Assembly: GCA_014360855.1 (NCBI GenBank) | Contig: JACIWP010000053.1 | Coordinates: 1 to 13,476, forward strand | Source: Anaerolineae bacterium | GTDB lineage: Bacteria; Chloroflexota; Anaerolineae; JACIWP01 | Length of the DNA: 13,476 nt | Reading direction: 5' to 3' | Shown: positions 7,426 to 13,475 of the stretch, piece by piece | Layout: each line of letters opens with the position of its first letter | Numbering within the stretch: the first letter of the stretch is position 1 | Notes under the pieces: generated by a model | Database searches by the model: none | Seen by the model: the letters and a program-made list of their open reading frames with translations, nothing else | What the model was told of the DNA's origin: nothing | Program-made: the position numbers and the translations under genes

Positions 7426-8071
7426 TACGCGCGTGAACGGTCTGGAAAGGGCCGGCGTACTGGTCGGCCTGGCCCTGCTGGTATGCGGGTACTGGGGGCC
7501 CTGGGTCAGCCATAAGGCCGCTGGCCTGGTCCTGCTGGGCTATGACCTGGCGGAGTATGTGAAGTTTCTGGGGGAGTTCCGCGCCGGCATCCTGGCGGTG
7601 TGGCGCGGCTGGTTCCTCCTGCCGGCCGGCGCCATCGCCCTCGCGCTGGCACTGTGCGCCATTCATCCCGCCCTGCGACTGCGCTGGTACGGGGGGCTTG
7701 TAGGTCTGGCGGCCGGCGTGCTGACTTCTTTGACGCTCCTGCCGCCGGCCTGGTATCCGGCCCTGCTCTGGATGCCCGAGTTTCGTCTTGCTACTGTCAT
7801 CATGCTGGCCGGCCTGGCCGCGCTGGTGTTGGTGCCGATATGGTGGCTTCTGCCGTGGCGTTGGTGCATCCTGTTGGCGGCCGGAGTGAATTCCCTGGCC
7901 GCGGCCGGCGCGGTATGGTCGTTCCTGCGGGTCAAGCCGGCTATCGACCGGGTGTACGGCGCGCCGGCGCCCTGGGGATGGGGGTGGGTGGTGATGGCGG
8001 CTGGTGCGCTCCTGCTGGACGTGATGGCCGCCGCGGCATGGGCCCGCCGGCGCGGCGGCATTCAGGATTAA
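7418..8071 (+). CDS. Membrane protein of unknown function
   Basis: This encodes 217 residues that I do not recognise. About six hydrophobic segments are visible at roughly residues 12-28, 64-82, 91-108, 121-145, 149-168 and 186-207. The sequence is rich in Trp, Gly and Ala, and a motif GYWGPWVSHKAAGL follows the first helix. The segment LLGYDLAEYVKFLGEF between helices one and two is amphipathic and may face one side of the membrane. The ATG overlaps the end of the glycosyltransferase gene by 8 bases, so the gene is probably the last in the rightward operon. Its TAA overlaps, on the opposite strand, the stop of the potassium channel gene, leaving no room for a separate terminator. A role in glycan export or modification is only suggested by position. 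Confidence 0.78.
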   Translation: MSDTRVNGLERAGVLVGLALLVCGYWGPWVSHKAAGLVLLGYDLAEYVKFLGEFRAGILAVWRGWFLLPAGAIALALALCAIHPALRLRWYGGLVGLAAGVLTSLTLLPPAWYPALLWMPEFRLATVIMLAGLAALVLVPIWWLLPWRWCILLAAGVNSLAAAGAVWSFLRVKPAIDRVYGAPAPWGWGWVVMAAGALLLDVMAAAAWARRRGGIQD

Positions 8072-9120
8072 GGGTTCCTTCCCCCTCGCCTTCTGGTGGA
8101 GCGCAATAGAAATCTCTCATCGCCGGCCAGCCGCGCCAGGGCTTCCACCTGTTCGGGCCGGCCCAGCACTACCATGACATCTTCGGCCTGGAGGGTCAGG
8201 TCGGGCGCCCAATCGATCACCCGCTGATCCGCCCCGCGCAGGATGGAAAGCACGTTGGCGCCGGTGCGCGTGCGCAGTTCGGCTTCCCCCAGTGTTTTCC
8301 CCACCAGCTCCGAAGAGGGGTGGATGCGGATTTCCTCCATGTACAGCTCCGGGTCGTTCCCCATGGCCTTCTCAAGGAAGATCATGACGTGCGGGCGGGT
8401 AAGTTCGCGCACGATGCGGTGCGCCGCCAGTTGATACGGGGATAGGACGCCGTCGGCGCCGGCTTTCCGCAGTTTCACCTCGGCCTCCCGAGTCGTGGCG
8501 CGGGCGATGATGGTCAGGTTCGGGTTAAGCGAGCGGGCGCTGAGGACGACAAAGACGTTTTCGGCGTCATTGTCCAGCACGGCCACCAGGCCCCGGGCGC
8601 GCTGGATGCCGGCGCGCAGGAGCGTCTCGTCCTCGGTAGCGTCCCCCATGACGTACAGGATGCCGCACTGCTCACAGCGCTGGATGGCTTCGCTGGCCTG
8701 ATCCACGATGACACAGGGGATGCCCTCGTCAACCAACCCACGAGCCACCTGTTCTCCGATCCGACCGTATCCGCAGATGACATAATGTCCTTGCAGGCGT
8801 TCGATGGCGCGCATGAGTTTCCTCCGTTTGAGCGTGCCGGCCAGCTCGCCGGCGACCAGGAATTCCGCAATGGTGCCGAAGGTATAGGCGCCGGCACCGA
8901 CCCCCAACAGTACCAATGTCATGGTAAAGAGGCGTCCGTTGGCCGAAAGCGGCCGCACCTCCTGAAAGCCCACGGTCGAGATCGTGATGATGGTCATATA
9001 GAGGGCGTCCAGCGGGGAAAGCCCTTCGATGAGGATATAGCCGACGACACCCACGAAAACCAGGAAGAAAAAGAACAGGATGAGCCGATAGATGCGCTGG
9101 GCTGGAGTTGGGGTGGGCAT
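8068..9120 (-). CDS. Two-helix potassium channel with RCK (TrkA-N and TrkA-C) domains
   Basis: This encodes 350 residues. Helix one is at about 12-31, a pore helix and filter follow with TISTVGF (T49-V50-G51-F52), and helix two lies at about 63-90. The filter TVGFQEV differs from the canonical TVGYGD but resembles other bacterial RCK channels. The RCK N-domain begins HYVICGYGRIGEQVARGL (dinucleotide-binding GXGXXG at 117-122), and a TrkA-C domain follows from about 265 (MEEIRIHPSSELVGKTLGE). The protein should gate potassium flux in response to a bound ligand such as nucleotide or divalent cation. I chose the ATG at 9118-9120 because GGAGGT lies 8 bases upstream; an ATG 60 bases further upstream adds unconserved sequence. 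It appears to be a single-gene unit, convergent with the glycan operon. Confidence 0.9.
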   Translation of the reverse strand: MPTPTPAQRIYRLILFFFFLVFVGVVGYILIEGLSPLDALYMTIITISTVGFQEVRPLSANGRLFTMTLVLLGVGAGAYTFGTIAEFLVAGELAGTLKRRKLMRAIERLQGHYVICGYGRIGEQVARGLVDEGIPCVIVDQASEAIQRCEQCGILYVMGDATEDETLLRAGIQRARGLVAVLDNDAENVFVVLSARSLNPNLTIIARATTREAEVKLRKAGADGVLSPYQLAAHRIVRELTRPHVMIFLEKAMGNDPELYMEEIRIHPSSELVGKTLGEAELRTRTGANVLSILRGADQRVIDWAPDLTLQAEDVMVVLGRPEQVEALARLAGDERFLLRSTRRRGGRNP

Positions 9121-9128
9121 TTTGTGGG

Positions 9129-9134
9129 ACCTCC
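9129..9134 (-). promoter_or_regulatory. Ribosome binding site fixing the potassium channel start
   Basis: GGAGGT on the minus strand is separated by 8 bases from the ATG at 9118-9120. It supports this start over the upstream in-frame ATG at 9178-9180. Confidence 0.75.
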
Positions 9135-9151
9135 GGGCCGTTCCGGAAGAT

Positions 9152-9180
9152 ATAATAATCAGCGGCGCAAATATCCGCAA
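9152..9180 (-). promoter_or_regulatory. Putative promoter of the potassium channel gene
   Basis: On the minus strand, TTGCGG (9175-9180), a 17-base spacer and TATTAT (9152-9157) lie about 30 bases before the ATG. The -10 is good, the -35 only keeps the TTG. The AT-rich patch stands out in otherwise GC-rich DNA. Confidence 0.45.
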
Positions 9181-9186
9181 ATCGCA

Positions 9187-9214
9187 GGGGGAAGAGGGCC
9201 GGCCCTCTTCCCCC
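9187..9214 (-). terminator. Perfect 28-base palindrome, likely terminator of the metal ATPase operon
   Basis: GGGGGAAGAGGGCC (9187-9200) is followed directly by its exact reverse complement (9201-9214). The RNA would form a very stable hairpin (central bases forming the loop) about 25 bases after the ATPase stop. The tail on the minus strand (TGCGATTTG) is only weakly T-rich, so termination strength is uncertain. It could equally be a transcription insulator in front of the channel gene. Confidence 0.55.
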
Positions 9215-9239
9215 TTTCATCCGTCGGCGAGGGGAACTG

Positions 9240-11840
9240 TCACCCGGAATGGGTGTGGACGGGATGGCGGGGGCCGGCCAGCAGGCGCAGTCCGTTCAGC
9301 GTCACCAGCAGGGAGGCCCCGACATCGGCGAAGACGGCCATCCACAGTGTGGCCATGCCGGCCACGGCCAACGCCAGAAACGTCAGCTTGAGGGCCAGGG
9401 AAAAGACGACGTTTTGGATAATGTTGCGGCGGGTGCGCCGGCCCAACTGCACCAGGTCGGCGATTTTGCGCAGGTCATCTGACATGAGCGCCACATCGGC
9501 GGTCTCCAGCGCTACGTCGGTGCCGGCGGCGCCCATGGCGATGCCGATGGTGGCACGGGCCAGCGCCGGCGCATCGTTGACGCCGTCGCCCACCATGGCG
9601 ACCCGTTCGTAGCGTTTTATCAGCTCATCCACGATCTGTACCTTTTGCGCCGGCAGAAGCTCCGCGTAATACTCATCCAGGCCCAGCTCGCCGGCGATGG
9701 CCTCGGCGACGCGGTGATGGTCGCCGGTGAGCATGATGATGCGGGATATGCCGGCGGCGCGCAGTCTTCGCACGGCCTCTGCGGCTTCCGGACGGGGTTC
9801 GTCCGCCAGGCCAATGGCGCCAATGAGATGAGGCCCTCCAGCATGTTCGCATGCTTCCCGGCTGGCTACCAGCACCACACTGCGGCGCTTTCCCTGGAGC
9901 GCCTCGAGCTGTTCCCGGGCCTCCGGGTTGAGCAGGGCGTACTGTTCCATCAGGCGGGCGTTGCCCAGGATAAAGAGACAGCCGTTGACGCGCGCCATGG
10001 CGCCCTGGCCGGCGAGCGCCCGGTAATCCTCGGCCTTCCAGCGCATCAGGCCGCGCTCTTGTGCGGCGGATACAATCGCTTCGCTCAGCGCGTGGCTGGA
10101 GCGCTCCTCAATGGAGGCGGCAATGGCCAGCAGTTCCTCCGGTTTATGGCCGTTGAAGCTGATGAGATCGGTCACGACGGGCCGGCCGCGGGTGAGGGTG
10201 CCGGTCTTGTCGAAGGCCACTGCTTTGAGCCGGCCGGCGTTCTCCAGATGCAGGCCTCCTTTGATCAGTATGCCCTGGCGGGCGGCCTGGCTCAGCGCGG
10301 AGACGATGGCCACCGGAGTGGAGATTACGAGCGCGCAGGGACAGGAGATGACCAGCAGGGTGAGCGCCCGGTAGAGCCAGGGCAGGAAGGGTTCCCCGAG
10401 CGCAAGGGGAGGCACCGCGGCAATGCCGGCGGCCAGCGCCAGCACGACCGGGGTATACACCGCCGCGAAGCGGTCTACCAGACGCTGGGATGGGGCGCGC
10501 GAGCCCTGGGCCTCCTGCACCATGTGGACGATGCGCGCCAGGGTATTGTCCTGTGCGAGGCAGGTGACGGCGATTTCCAGCGCGCCCTCGCCGTTGAGGG
10601 TGCCGGCGTACACCACATCGCCTGGGCCTTTCTCCACCGGCATGGATTCCCCGGTGATGGGAGATTGGTCCACGCTGGAGCGGCCGGCCAGCACCTGTCC
10701 ATCCATGGGGATGCGCTCACCAGGACGCACCAGGATGCGGTCGCCGACCTGGAGGGTCTCCACCGGTACCTTCTCTTCCATGCCGTCGCGCAGGCGTGCC
10801 GCCAGGCGCGGTGAGAGGTCGAAGAGCTTCTGGATGGCATTCCGGGCGCGGTCCATGGTGCGCGCCTCCAGGATGTGACCGATGGAGAAGAGGAAGACCA
10901 CCGTGGCGGCCTCTGCCCATTCCCCGATGCCGGCCGCCCCGAGTACCGCTACCGTCATCAGCAGGTTCATGTCGATGGAACGGGCAGTGCGGAGCGCGGC
11001 GAGGCCGGCACGGGCGATGGGAAATCCGCCCAGCACAATAGAAGCCGCCCAAAATGGGATGGTGAGGAGCGGCCCCGCGCCGGCAAGATGCAGGATGCCG
11101 GCGGCCGCCCAGGCCAGCCCGCTGGCCAGCGTCAGCCACTCGCGCCGATCGCGCGGCTTCCACCAGGGAACGGAGGTTCCCTGCGCGGCTCGCTCGGCGG
11201 GTTCCACGCGGTAGCCGGCGGCCAGCGCCTGCTGTTGGACCGCCTCGATGATATCCGGCCGCTGATGCTCCACCGTGAGCAGGCCGGCGCCGAAGTTTAC
11301 TTTGGCAGCGCGCACCTGCTCCAGCGATGCCACAATGTGCTCCAGTTTGGCGGCGCAGTCCGCGCAGTCCATGCCCTCCACGCGAAACACAGTGACCTGA
11401 GCGCCGTTGCTTTCCTGCAGAGTGTAGCCCAGGGAGGAGACCTGTCGCTCGATGGCCGGCCCAGGCTCGGCATCACCTTCGACTTCGACGATAAGCGTCC
11501 CCAGCCCGAAATTCACGAAGGCGTCCCGCACGCCGGGAAGCCGGCGGACCGCTTTCTCGATGGTGCGCGCACATTCGGTGCAGTCCATACCGCCGATGGT
11601 GTAGCGCAGGTGGCGGATGTCCTGTTGGAGGGTGGATTCTTGCCGGCGTGCCCGCTCCAGCAGGGAAGCGGAGGAGACCCGCTCCGGATCAAAGCGTACG
11701 CGGAGGATGCCCTGTGCGTCCATGTCCACGGCCTCGACGCCGGCCTGGGCGAGCAAGTTGTCCTTCAGCCGGCCGATACAGGCGGGGCATTCCCGCAGTT
11801 CGGGTTGTTCAGGGAATGGACGGTGCTGTAGCTCTTCCAT
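9240..11840 (-). CDS. P1B-type heavy-metal (Zn/Cd/Pb) exporting ATPase
   Basis: This encodes 866 residues. The N-terminus has three heavy-metal-associated domains: a degenerate one with CPAC (C18, C21), then GMDCTEC (C87, C90) and GMDCADC (C159, C162). Eight membrane helices are expected between about 235 and 855. The catalytic landmarks are TGES (396-399), the membrane metal site CPC (500-502), DKTGT (D544 is phosphorylated), and GDGVNDAP (751-758). K818 in helix seven and DVG (839-841) in helix eight are the zinc/cadmium (P1B-2) markers, rather than the copper-type residues. The nucleotide-binding dipeptide HP reads H583-A584 here. A short C-terminal tail holds three His. The enzyme should export divalent metal from the cytoplasm using ATP. 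The ATG at 11838-11840 has GAGG 7 bases upstream. It lies 140 bases downstream of an ArsR-type repressor gene, and an operator-like site precedes it. Confidence 0.93.
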   Translation of the reverse strand: MEELQHRPFPEQPELRECPACIGRLKDNLLAQAGVEAVDMDAQGILRVRFDPERVSSASLLERARRQESTLQQDIRHLRYTIGGMDCTECARTIEKAVRRLPGVRDAFVNFGLGTLIVEVEGDAEPGPAIERQVSSLGYTLQESNGAQVTVFRVEGMDCADCAAKLEHIVASLEQVRAAKVNFGAGLLTVEHQRPDIIEAVQQQALAAGYRVEPAERAAQGTSVPWWKPRDRREWLTLASGLAWAAAGILHLAGAGPLLTIPFWAASIVLGGFPIARAGLAALRTARSIDMNLLMTVAVLGAAGIGEWAEAATVVFLFSIGHILEARTMDRARNAIQKLFDLSPRLAARLRDGMEEKVPVETLQVGDRILVRPGERIPMDGQVLAGRSSVDQSPITGESMPVEKGPGDVVYAGTLNGEGALEIAVTCLAQDNTLARIVHMVQEAQGSRAPSQRLVDRFAAVYTPVVLALAAGIAAVPPLALGEPFLPWLYRALTLLVISCPCALVISTPVAIVSALSQAARQGILIKGGLHLENAGRLKAVAFDKTGTLTRGRPVVTDLISFNGHKPEELLAIAASIEERSSHALSEAIVSAAQERGLMRWKAEDYRALAGQGAMARVNGCLFILGNARLMEQYALLNPEAREQLEALQGKRRSVVLVASREACEHAGGPHLIGAIGLADEPRPEAAEAVRRLRAAGISRIIMLTGDHHRVAEAIAGELGLDEYYAELLPAQKVQIVDELIKRYERVAMVGDGVNDAPALARATIGIAMGAAGTDVALETADVALMSDDLRKIADLVQLGRRTRRNIIQNVVFSLALKLTFLALAVAGMATLWMAVFADVGASLLVTLNGLRLLAGPRHPVHTHSG

Positions 11841-11864
11841 GTCAGCGCCTCATCTATGAGAATA

Positions 11865-11878
11865 TGAGCATATGTTCA
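11865..11878. promoter_or_regulatory. Second ArsR/SmtB-type operator, upstream of the ATPase gene
   Basis: TGAGCATATGTTCA is an imperfect palindrome that matches the operator at the repressor promoter at 11 of 14 positions. It lies 24 bases before the ATPase ATG. The family consensus contains TGAA...TTCA arms; here one arm reads TGAG. I found no convincing promoter around it, so it may act as a roadblock or an auxiliary site. Confidence 0.55.
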
Positions 11879-11896
11879 TTGATAATTCAGGATAAT

Positions 11897-11916
11897 GGGC
11901 GACCTTGCGGTCGCCC
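11897..11916 (-). other. Stable hairpin between repressor and ATPase genes
   Basis: GGGCGACC (11897-11904) and GGTCGCCC (11909-11916) form an eight-base perfect stem. On the transcribed (minus) strand the loop is GCAA, a GNRA tetraloop. There is no T-tract after it (ATTATCC follows), so it is not a standard terminator. It could protect the 3' end of the short repressor message or reduce read-through. The adjacent CGTCGCGACG (11917-11926) is itself palindromic. Confidence 0.45.
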
Positions 11917-11980
11917 CGTCGCGACGTGCTGTCAGGTCTCCATGCGGTCAGGATGATGGGCTATGATGGCCGGCAGTCCG

Positions 11981-12319
11981 TCAGATGTGCTGGACGTGGT
12001 CCAGTCCTTGGGCGAAAAGGGTGAGCACGTGATCGTCGTCCAGCGCGTAGTAGACATGCCGGCCTTCCTTATGGGAGCGGACCAAATGCAGTTGGCGCAG
12101 GGTGCGGAGCTGGTGGGAGATGGCGGACTGGCTCATCTCGAGTTGTTCGGCCAGCTCATGCACACAGCGTTCGCCGGCGCACAGTGCGGCGATCAACCGC
12201 ACGCGGGTCGGGTCGCTCAGCGCCTTGAATATCTCCGCAAGGCGTGCGGCGGTTTGCTCATCCACGAAGGGGAGCGACAGCGCACAGGATTCCTGCGGTT
12301 GGTCCGTGCCGGCGTTCAT
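11981..12319 (-). CDS. ArsR/SmtB-family metal-sensing repressor (zinc-type alpha5 site)
   Basis: This encodes 112 residues, usual for the family. The winged-helix core is clear: LAEIFKALSDPTRVRLIAAL, then HELAEQLEMSQSAISHQLRTLRQLHLV as the recognition helix, and RHVYYAL as the wing. The last helix, LDDDHVLTLFAQGLDHVQH, carries D95, H97, H108 and H111, spaced exactly like the SmtB alpha5 zinc ligands (D, H, H, E) but with His in the last place. A possible alpha3N site is also present (C12, C52, E55). Metal binding should release the protein from DNA. The gene is the first in the leftward operon with the metal ATPase. ACGGAG lies 3 bases before the ATG, a short spacing that might lower translation. 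Confidence 0.9.
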   Translation of the reverse strand: MNAGTDQPQESCALSLPFVDEQTAARLAEIFKALSDPTRVRLIAALCAGERCVHELAEQLEMSQSAISHQLRTLRQLHLVRSHKEGRHVYYALDDDHVLTLFAQGLDHVQHI

Positions 12320-12340
12320 CGTCTCCGTTTCTCAAATCTA

Positions 12341-12354
12341 TGAATAGATGTTCA
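12341..12354. promoter_or_regulatory. ArsR/SmtB operator at the repressor promoter
   Basis: TGAATAGATGTTCA has the TGAA-N6-TTCA form of family operators. It begins about 10 bases after the -10 box, so it covers the predicted transcription start near 12358 and the first transcribed bases. Repressor bound here would block RNA polymerase, giving autoregulation of the operon. Confidence 0.75.
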
Positions 12355-12364
12355 ACTATTGCGA

Positions 12365-12393
12365 ATAATAACACGGGTGGGCGGTGTTGTCAA
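12365..12393 (-). promoter_or_regulatory. Sigma70-type promoter of the repressor-ATPase operon
   Basis: On the minus strand, TTGACA (12388-12393), a 17-base spacer and TATTAT (12365-12370). The -35 is perfect and the -10 matches at five of six positions. The leader to the repressor ATG is about 38 bases and contains the operator. Confidence 0.85.
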
Positions 12394-12468
12394 GCGGCGG
12401 GAGGCCGGCTCTCTACCACCGTCTTGCGCACGAGGAGGCACGGCACTGCTGTGGCCCGGGATGCCGGA

Positions 12469-12888
12469 TTATTCGGCAGGAGCGTTGTGGTCAAAATAGT
12501 GGTAGGCGCCCGGCAGAAGCTCGTGCGCCGGCGCTTTGATGACCTGGCCATCCTCGACCAGGATGACATGGGCATCCGGCGCGTACTCGAGGATGAGCTG
12601 GCGGCAGTTCCCGCAGGGAGACAGTACCGTGTAGCCGTTCTCCGCGCGGTGGACGGCTACTACGGCCAGGATGTCCCGCTCGCCGTGGGCGAAGGCGTTG
12701 CCCAGAGCGACCGGTTCGGCACACGGGCCGTGGATGCCCTCGATGTTGACACCGGTGTAGATGTGGCCGGAGCCGGCGCGCACGGCGGCGGCAACCGTAT
12801 GGCGGTCCGGTACATAGGCGCGGCGCAGAGTTTCTTCGGCGGCGCGGATCAGTTCCATGTCCTCGGATGTCAGCGGCAGGTGGTTCAT
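12469..12888 (-). CDS. Cytidine deaminase superfamily protein, blasticidin S deaminase-like
   Basis: This encodes 139 residues from the ATG at 12886-12888. The zinc and catalytic motif is HGPCAEPVAL (C56, E58) followed by SPCGNCRQ (C92, C95): three Cys ligands and the proton-shuttling Glu, as in tetrameric cytidine deaminases. GPCAE in place of the more usual NxxxxxxxCAER, the SPCGNCRQ segment and the ELLPGAY tail resemble blasticidin S deaminase. The reaction is hydrolytic deamination of cytidine-type nucleosides, in pyrimidine salvage or detoxification; which one cannot be decided here. AGGAGGG lies 5 bases before the ATG and is the reason for this start; an earlier in-frame ATG adds 20 unconserved residues. 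The gene appears to stand alone between the metal operon and the tRNA operon. Confidence 0.87.
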   Translation of the reverse strand: MNHLPLTSEDMELIRAAEETLRRAYVPDRHTVAAAVRAGSGHIYTGVNIEGIHGPCAEPVALGNAFAHGERDILAVVAVHRAENGYTVLSPCGNCRQLILEYAPDAHVILVEDGQVIKAPAHELLPGAYHYFDHNAPAE

Positions 12889-12893
12889 CGTGT

Positions 12894-12900
12894 CCCTCCT
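12894..12900 (-). promoter_or_regulatory. Strong ribosome binding site fixing the deaminase start
   Basis: AGGAGGG on the minus strand, 5 bases before the ATG at 12886-12888. It is the strongest Shine-Dalgarno match I saw in the window. Confidence 0.8.
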
Positions 12901-12932
12901 GATATCGCTGATCGGGTGCCGGCGGATGGGAG

Positions 12933-12966
12933 AAAAAGGCCTTGCCACCAGTATGGTGACAAGGCC
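12933..12966 (-). terminator. Intrinsic terminator of the tRNA operon
   Basis: Arms 12938-12949 and 12955-12966 pair over 12 positions with one mismatch (C12945 with A12959) around the loop AGTAT. On the minus strand the stem is followed by TTTTT (12933-12937). It lies a few bases after the CCA end of tRNA-Arg and separates the tRNA operon from the deaminase gene. Confidence 0.88.
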
Positions 12967-12971
12967 ATGCT

Positions 12972-13049
12972 TGGTACCCCCGACAGGATTCGAACCTGTG
13001 GCCTCTTCCTCCGCAGGGAAGCGCTCTCAATCCACTGAGCTACGGGGGC
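12972..13049 (-). tRNA. tRNA-Arg (anticodon GCG), CCA encoded
   Basis: The acceptor arms GCCCCCG and CGGGGGT pair (with a G-U at 1-72). The D-stem is GCTC/GAGC, the anticodon stem CTTCC/GGAAG encloses CTGCGGA, and the T-arm ACAGG-TTCGAAT-CCTGT is regular. Anticodon positions 34-36 read GCG, decoding CGC. A20, C35 and A73 are the usual arginine identity elements. CCA is encoded at 12972-12974, unlike in the two serine tRNAs. Last gene of the operon. Confidence 0.9.
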
Positions 13050-13069
13050 ATATATATGATTTGCCAAGG

Positions 13070-13160
13070 CGGGGAGATAGGGATTCGAACCCTAGGAGGA
13101 GCTATTCAGCCCCTCAACCGCTTAGCAGGCGGCCCCAATCGACCACTCTGGCATCTCCCC
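13070..13160 (-). tRNA. tRNA-Ser (anticodon GCT)
   Basis: Acceptor arms GGGGAGA and TCTCCCC pair. The anticodon stem GCCGC/GCGGT encloses CTGCTAA, anticodon GCT, decoding AGC/AGT. A long variable arm (class II) and discriminator G73 support serine. The bases after G73 are CCT, so CCA is not encoded. Confidence 0.92.
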
Positions 13161-13178
13161 TTGCTTCTGAGATAGCCA

Positions 13179-13269
<91 letters not shown>

Positions 13270-13308
13270 AGTCACGCCGGTGGATGGCCCTCTCCACCGC
13301 ACGCCCTC

Positions 13309-13337
13309 AGTATAGCAGAGAGCGGGCAGATTGTCAA
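13309..13337 (-). promoter_or_regulatory. Sigma70-type promoter of the tRNA operon
   Basis: On the minus strand, TTGACA (13332-13337), a 17-base spacer and TATACT (13309-13314). Both boxes are near consensus, as expected for a stable-RNA operon. The leader before tRNA-Ser(TGA) is about 30 bases. GAGGGCG follows the -10; a G-rich stretch here could be a stringent-control discriminator, but this is not certain. Confidence 0.88.
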
Positions 13338-13357
13338 AAATGGGGCAGGGCGGTGTT

Positions 13358-13391
13358 GGGAGGGGCCGCCGGCGGAGGGAGGGGGTGGGGG
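13358..13391 (+). other. G-rich tract with quadruplex potential after the partial gene
   Basis: The plus strand carries GGGAGGGG at 13358-13364 plus GGAGGGAGGGGGTGGGGG at 13374-13391. At least four runs of three or more G are close together. It begins directly after the stop of the leftward partial gene, with the G-strand as the template, so it could slow polymerase. Confidence 0.4.
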
Positions 13392-13475
13392 CTAGCCGGC
13401 CAGTTCCATTTCCTCGATGGCCCGCTGTGCTTCCTCCGCCGAGAGGGGGCGGGGGTAGTTGTACATCGGGCCGGC
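13392..13475 (-). CDS. C-terminal end of an unidentified protein
   Basis: Reading leftward, the frame ends with MYNYPRPLSAEEAQRAIEEM, then ELAG and a TAG stop at 13392-13394; the gene starts beyond the right edge. The last residues predict an amphipathic helix. With about 27 visible residues I cannot name a family. An ATG within the visible part would give only a 24-residue peptide, so a truncated longer gene is the better reading. Confidence 0.55.
   Translation of the reverse strand, partial: AGPMYNYPRPLSAEEAQRAIEEMELAG

Noticed and set aside
10875..11831. Open frame of 318 codons on the plus strand
   Set aside because: Shadow of the N-terminal part of the metal ATPase, whose minus-strand frame has the metal-binding CXXC motifs.
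11841..11980. Separate promoter for the ATPase gene
   Set aside because: Several AT-rich hexamers occur near the second operator, but none has an acceptable -35 box at 16 to 18 bases.
12244..13038. Open frame of 264 codons on the plus strand
   Set aside because: It runs across the repressor promoter, the deaminase gene in reverse and into tRNA-Arg, so it cannot be a real gene.
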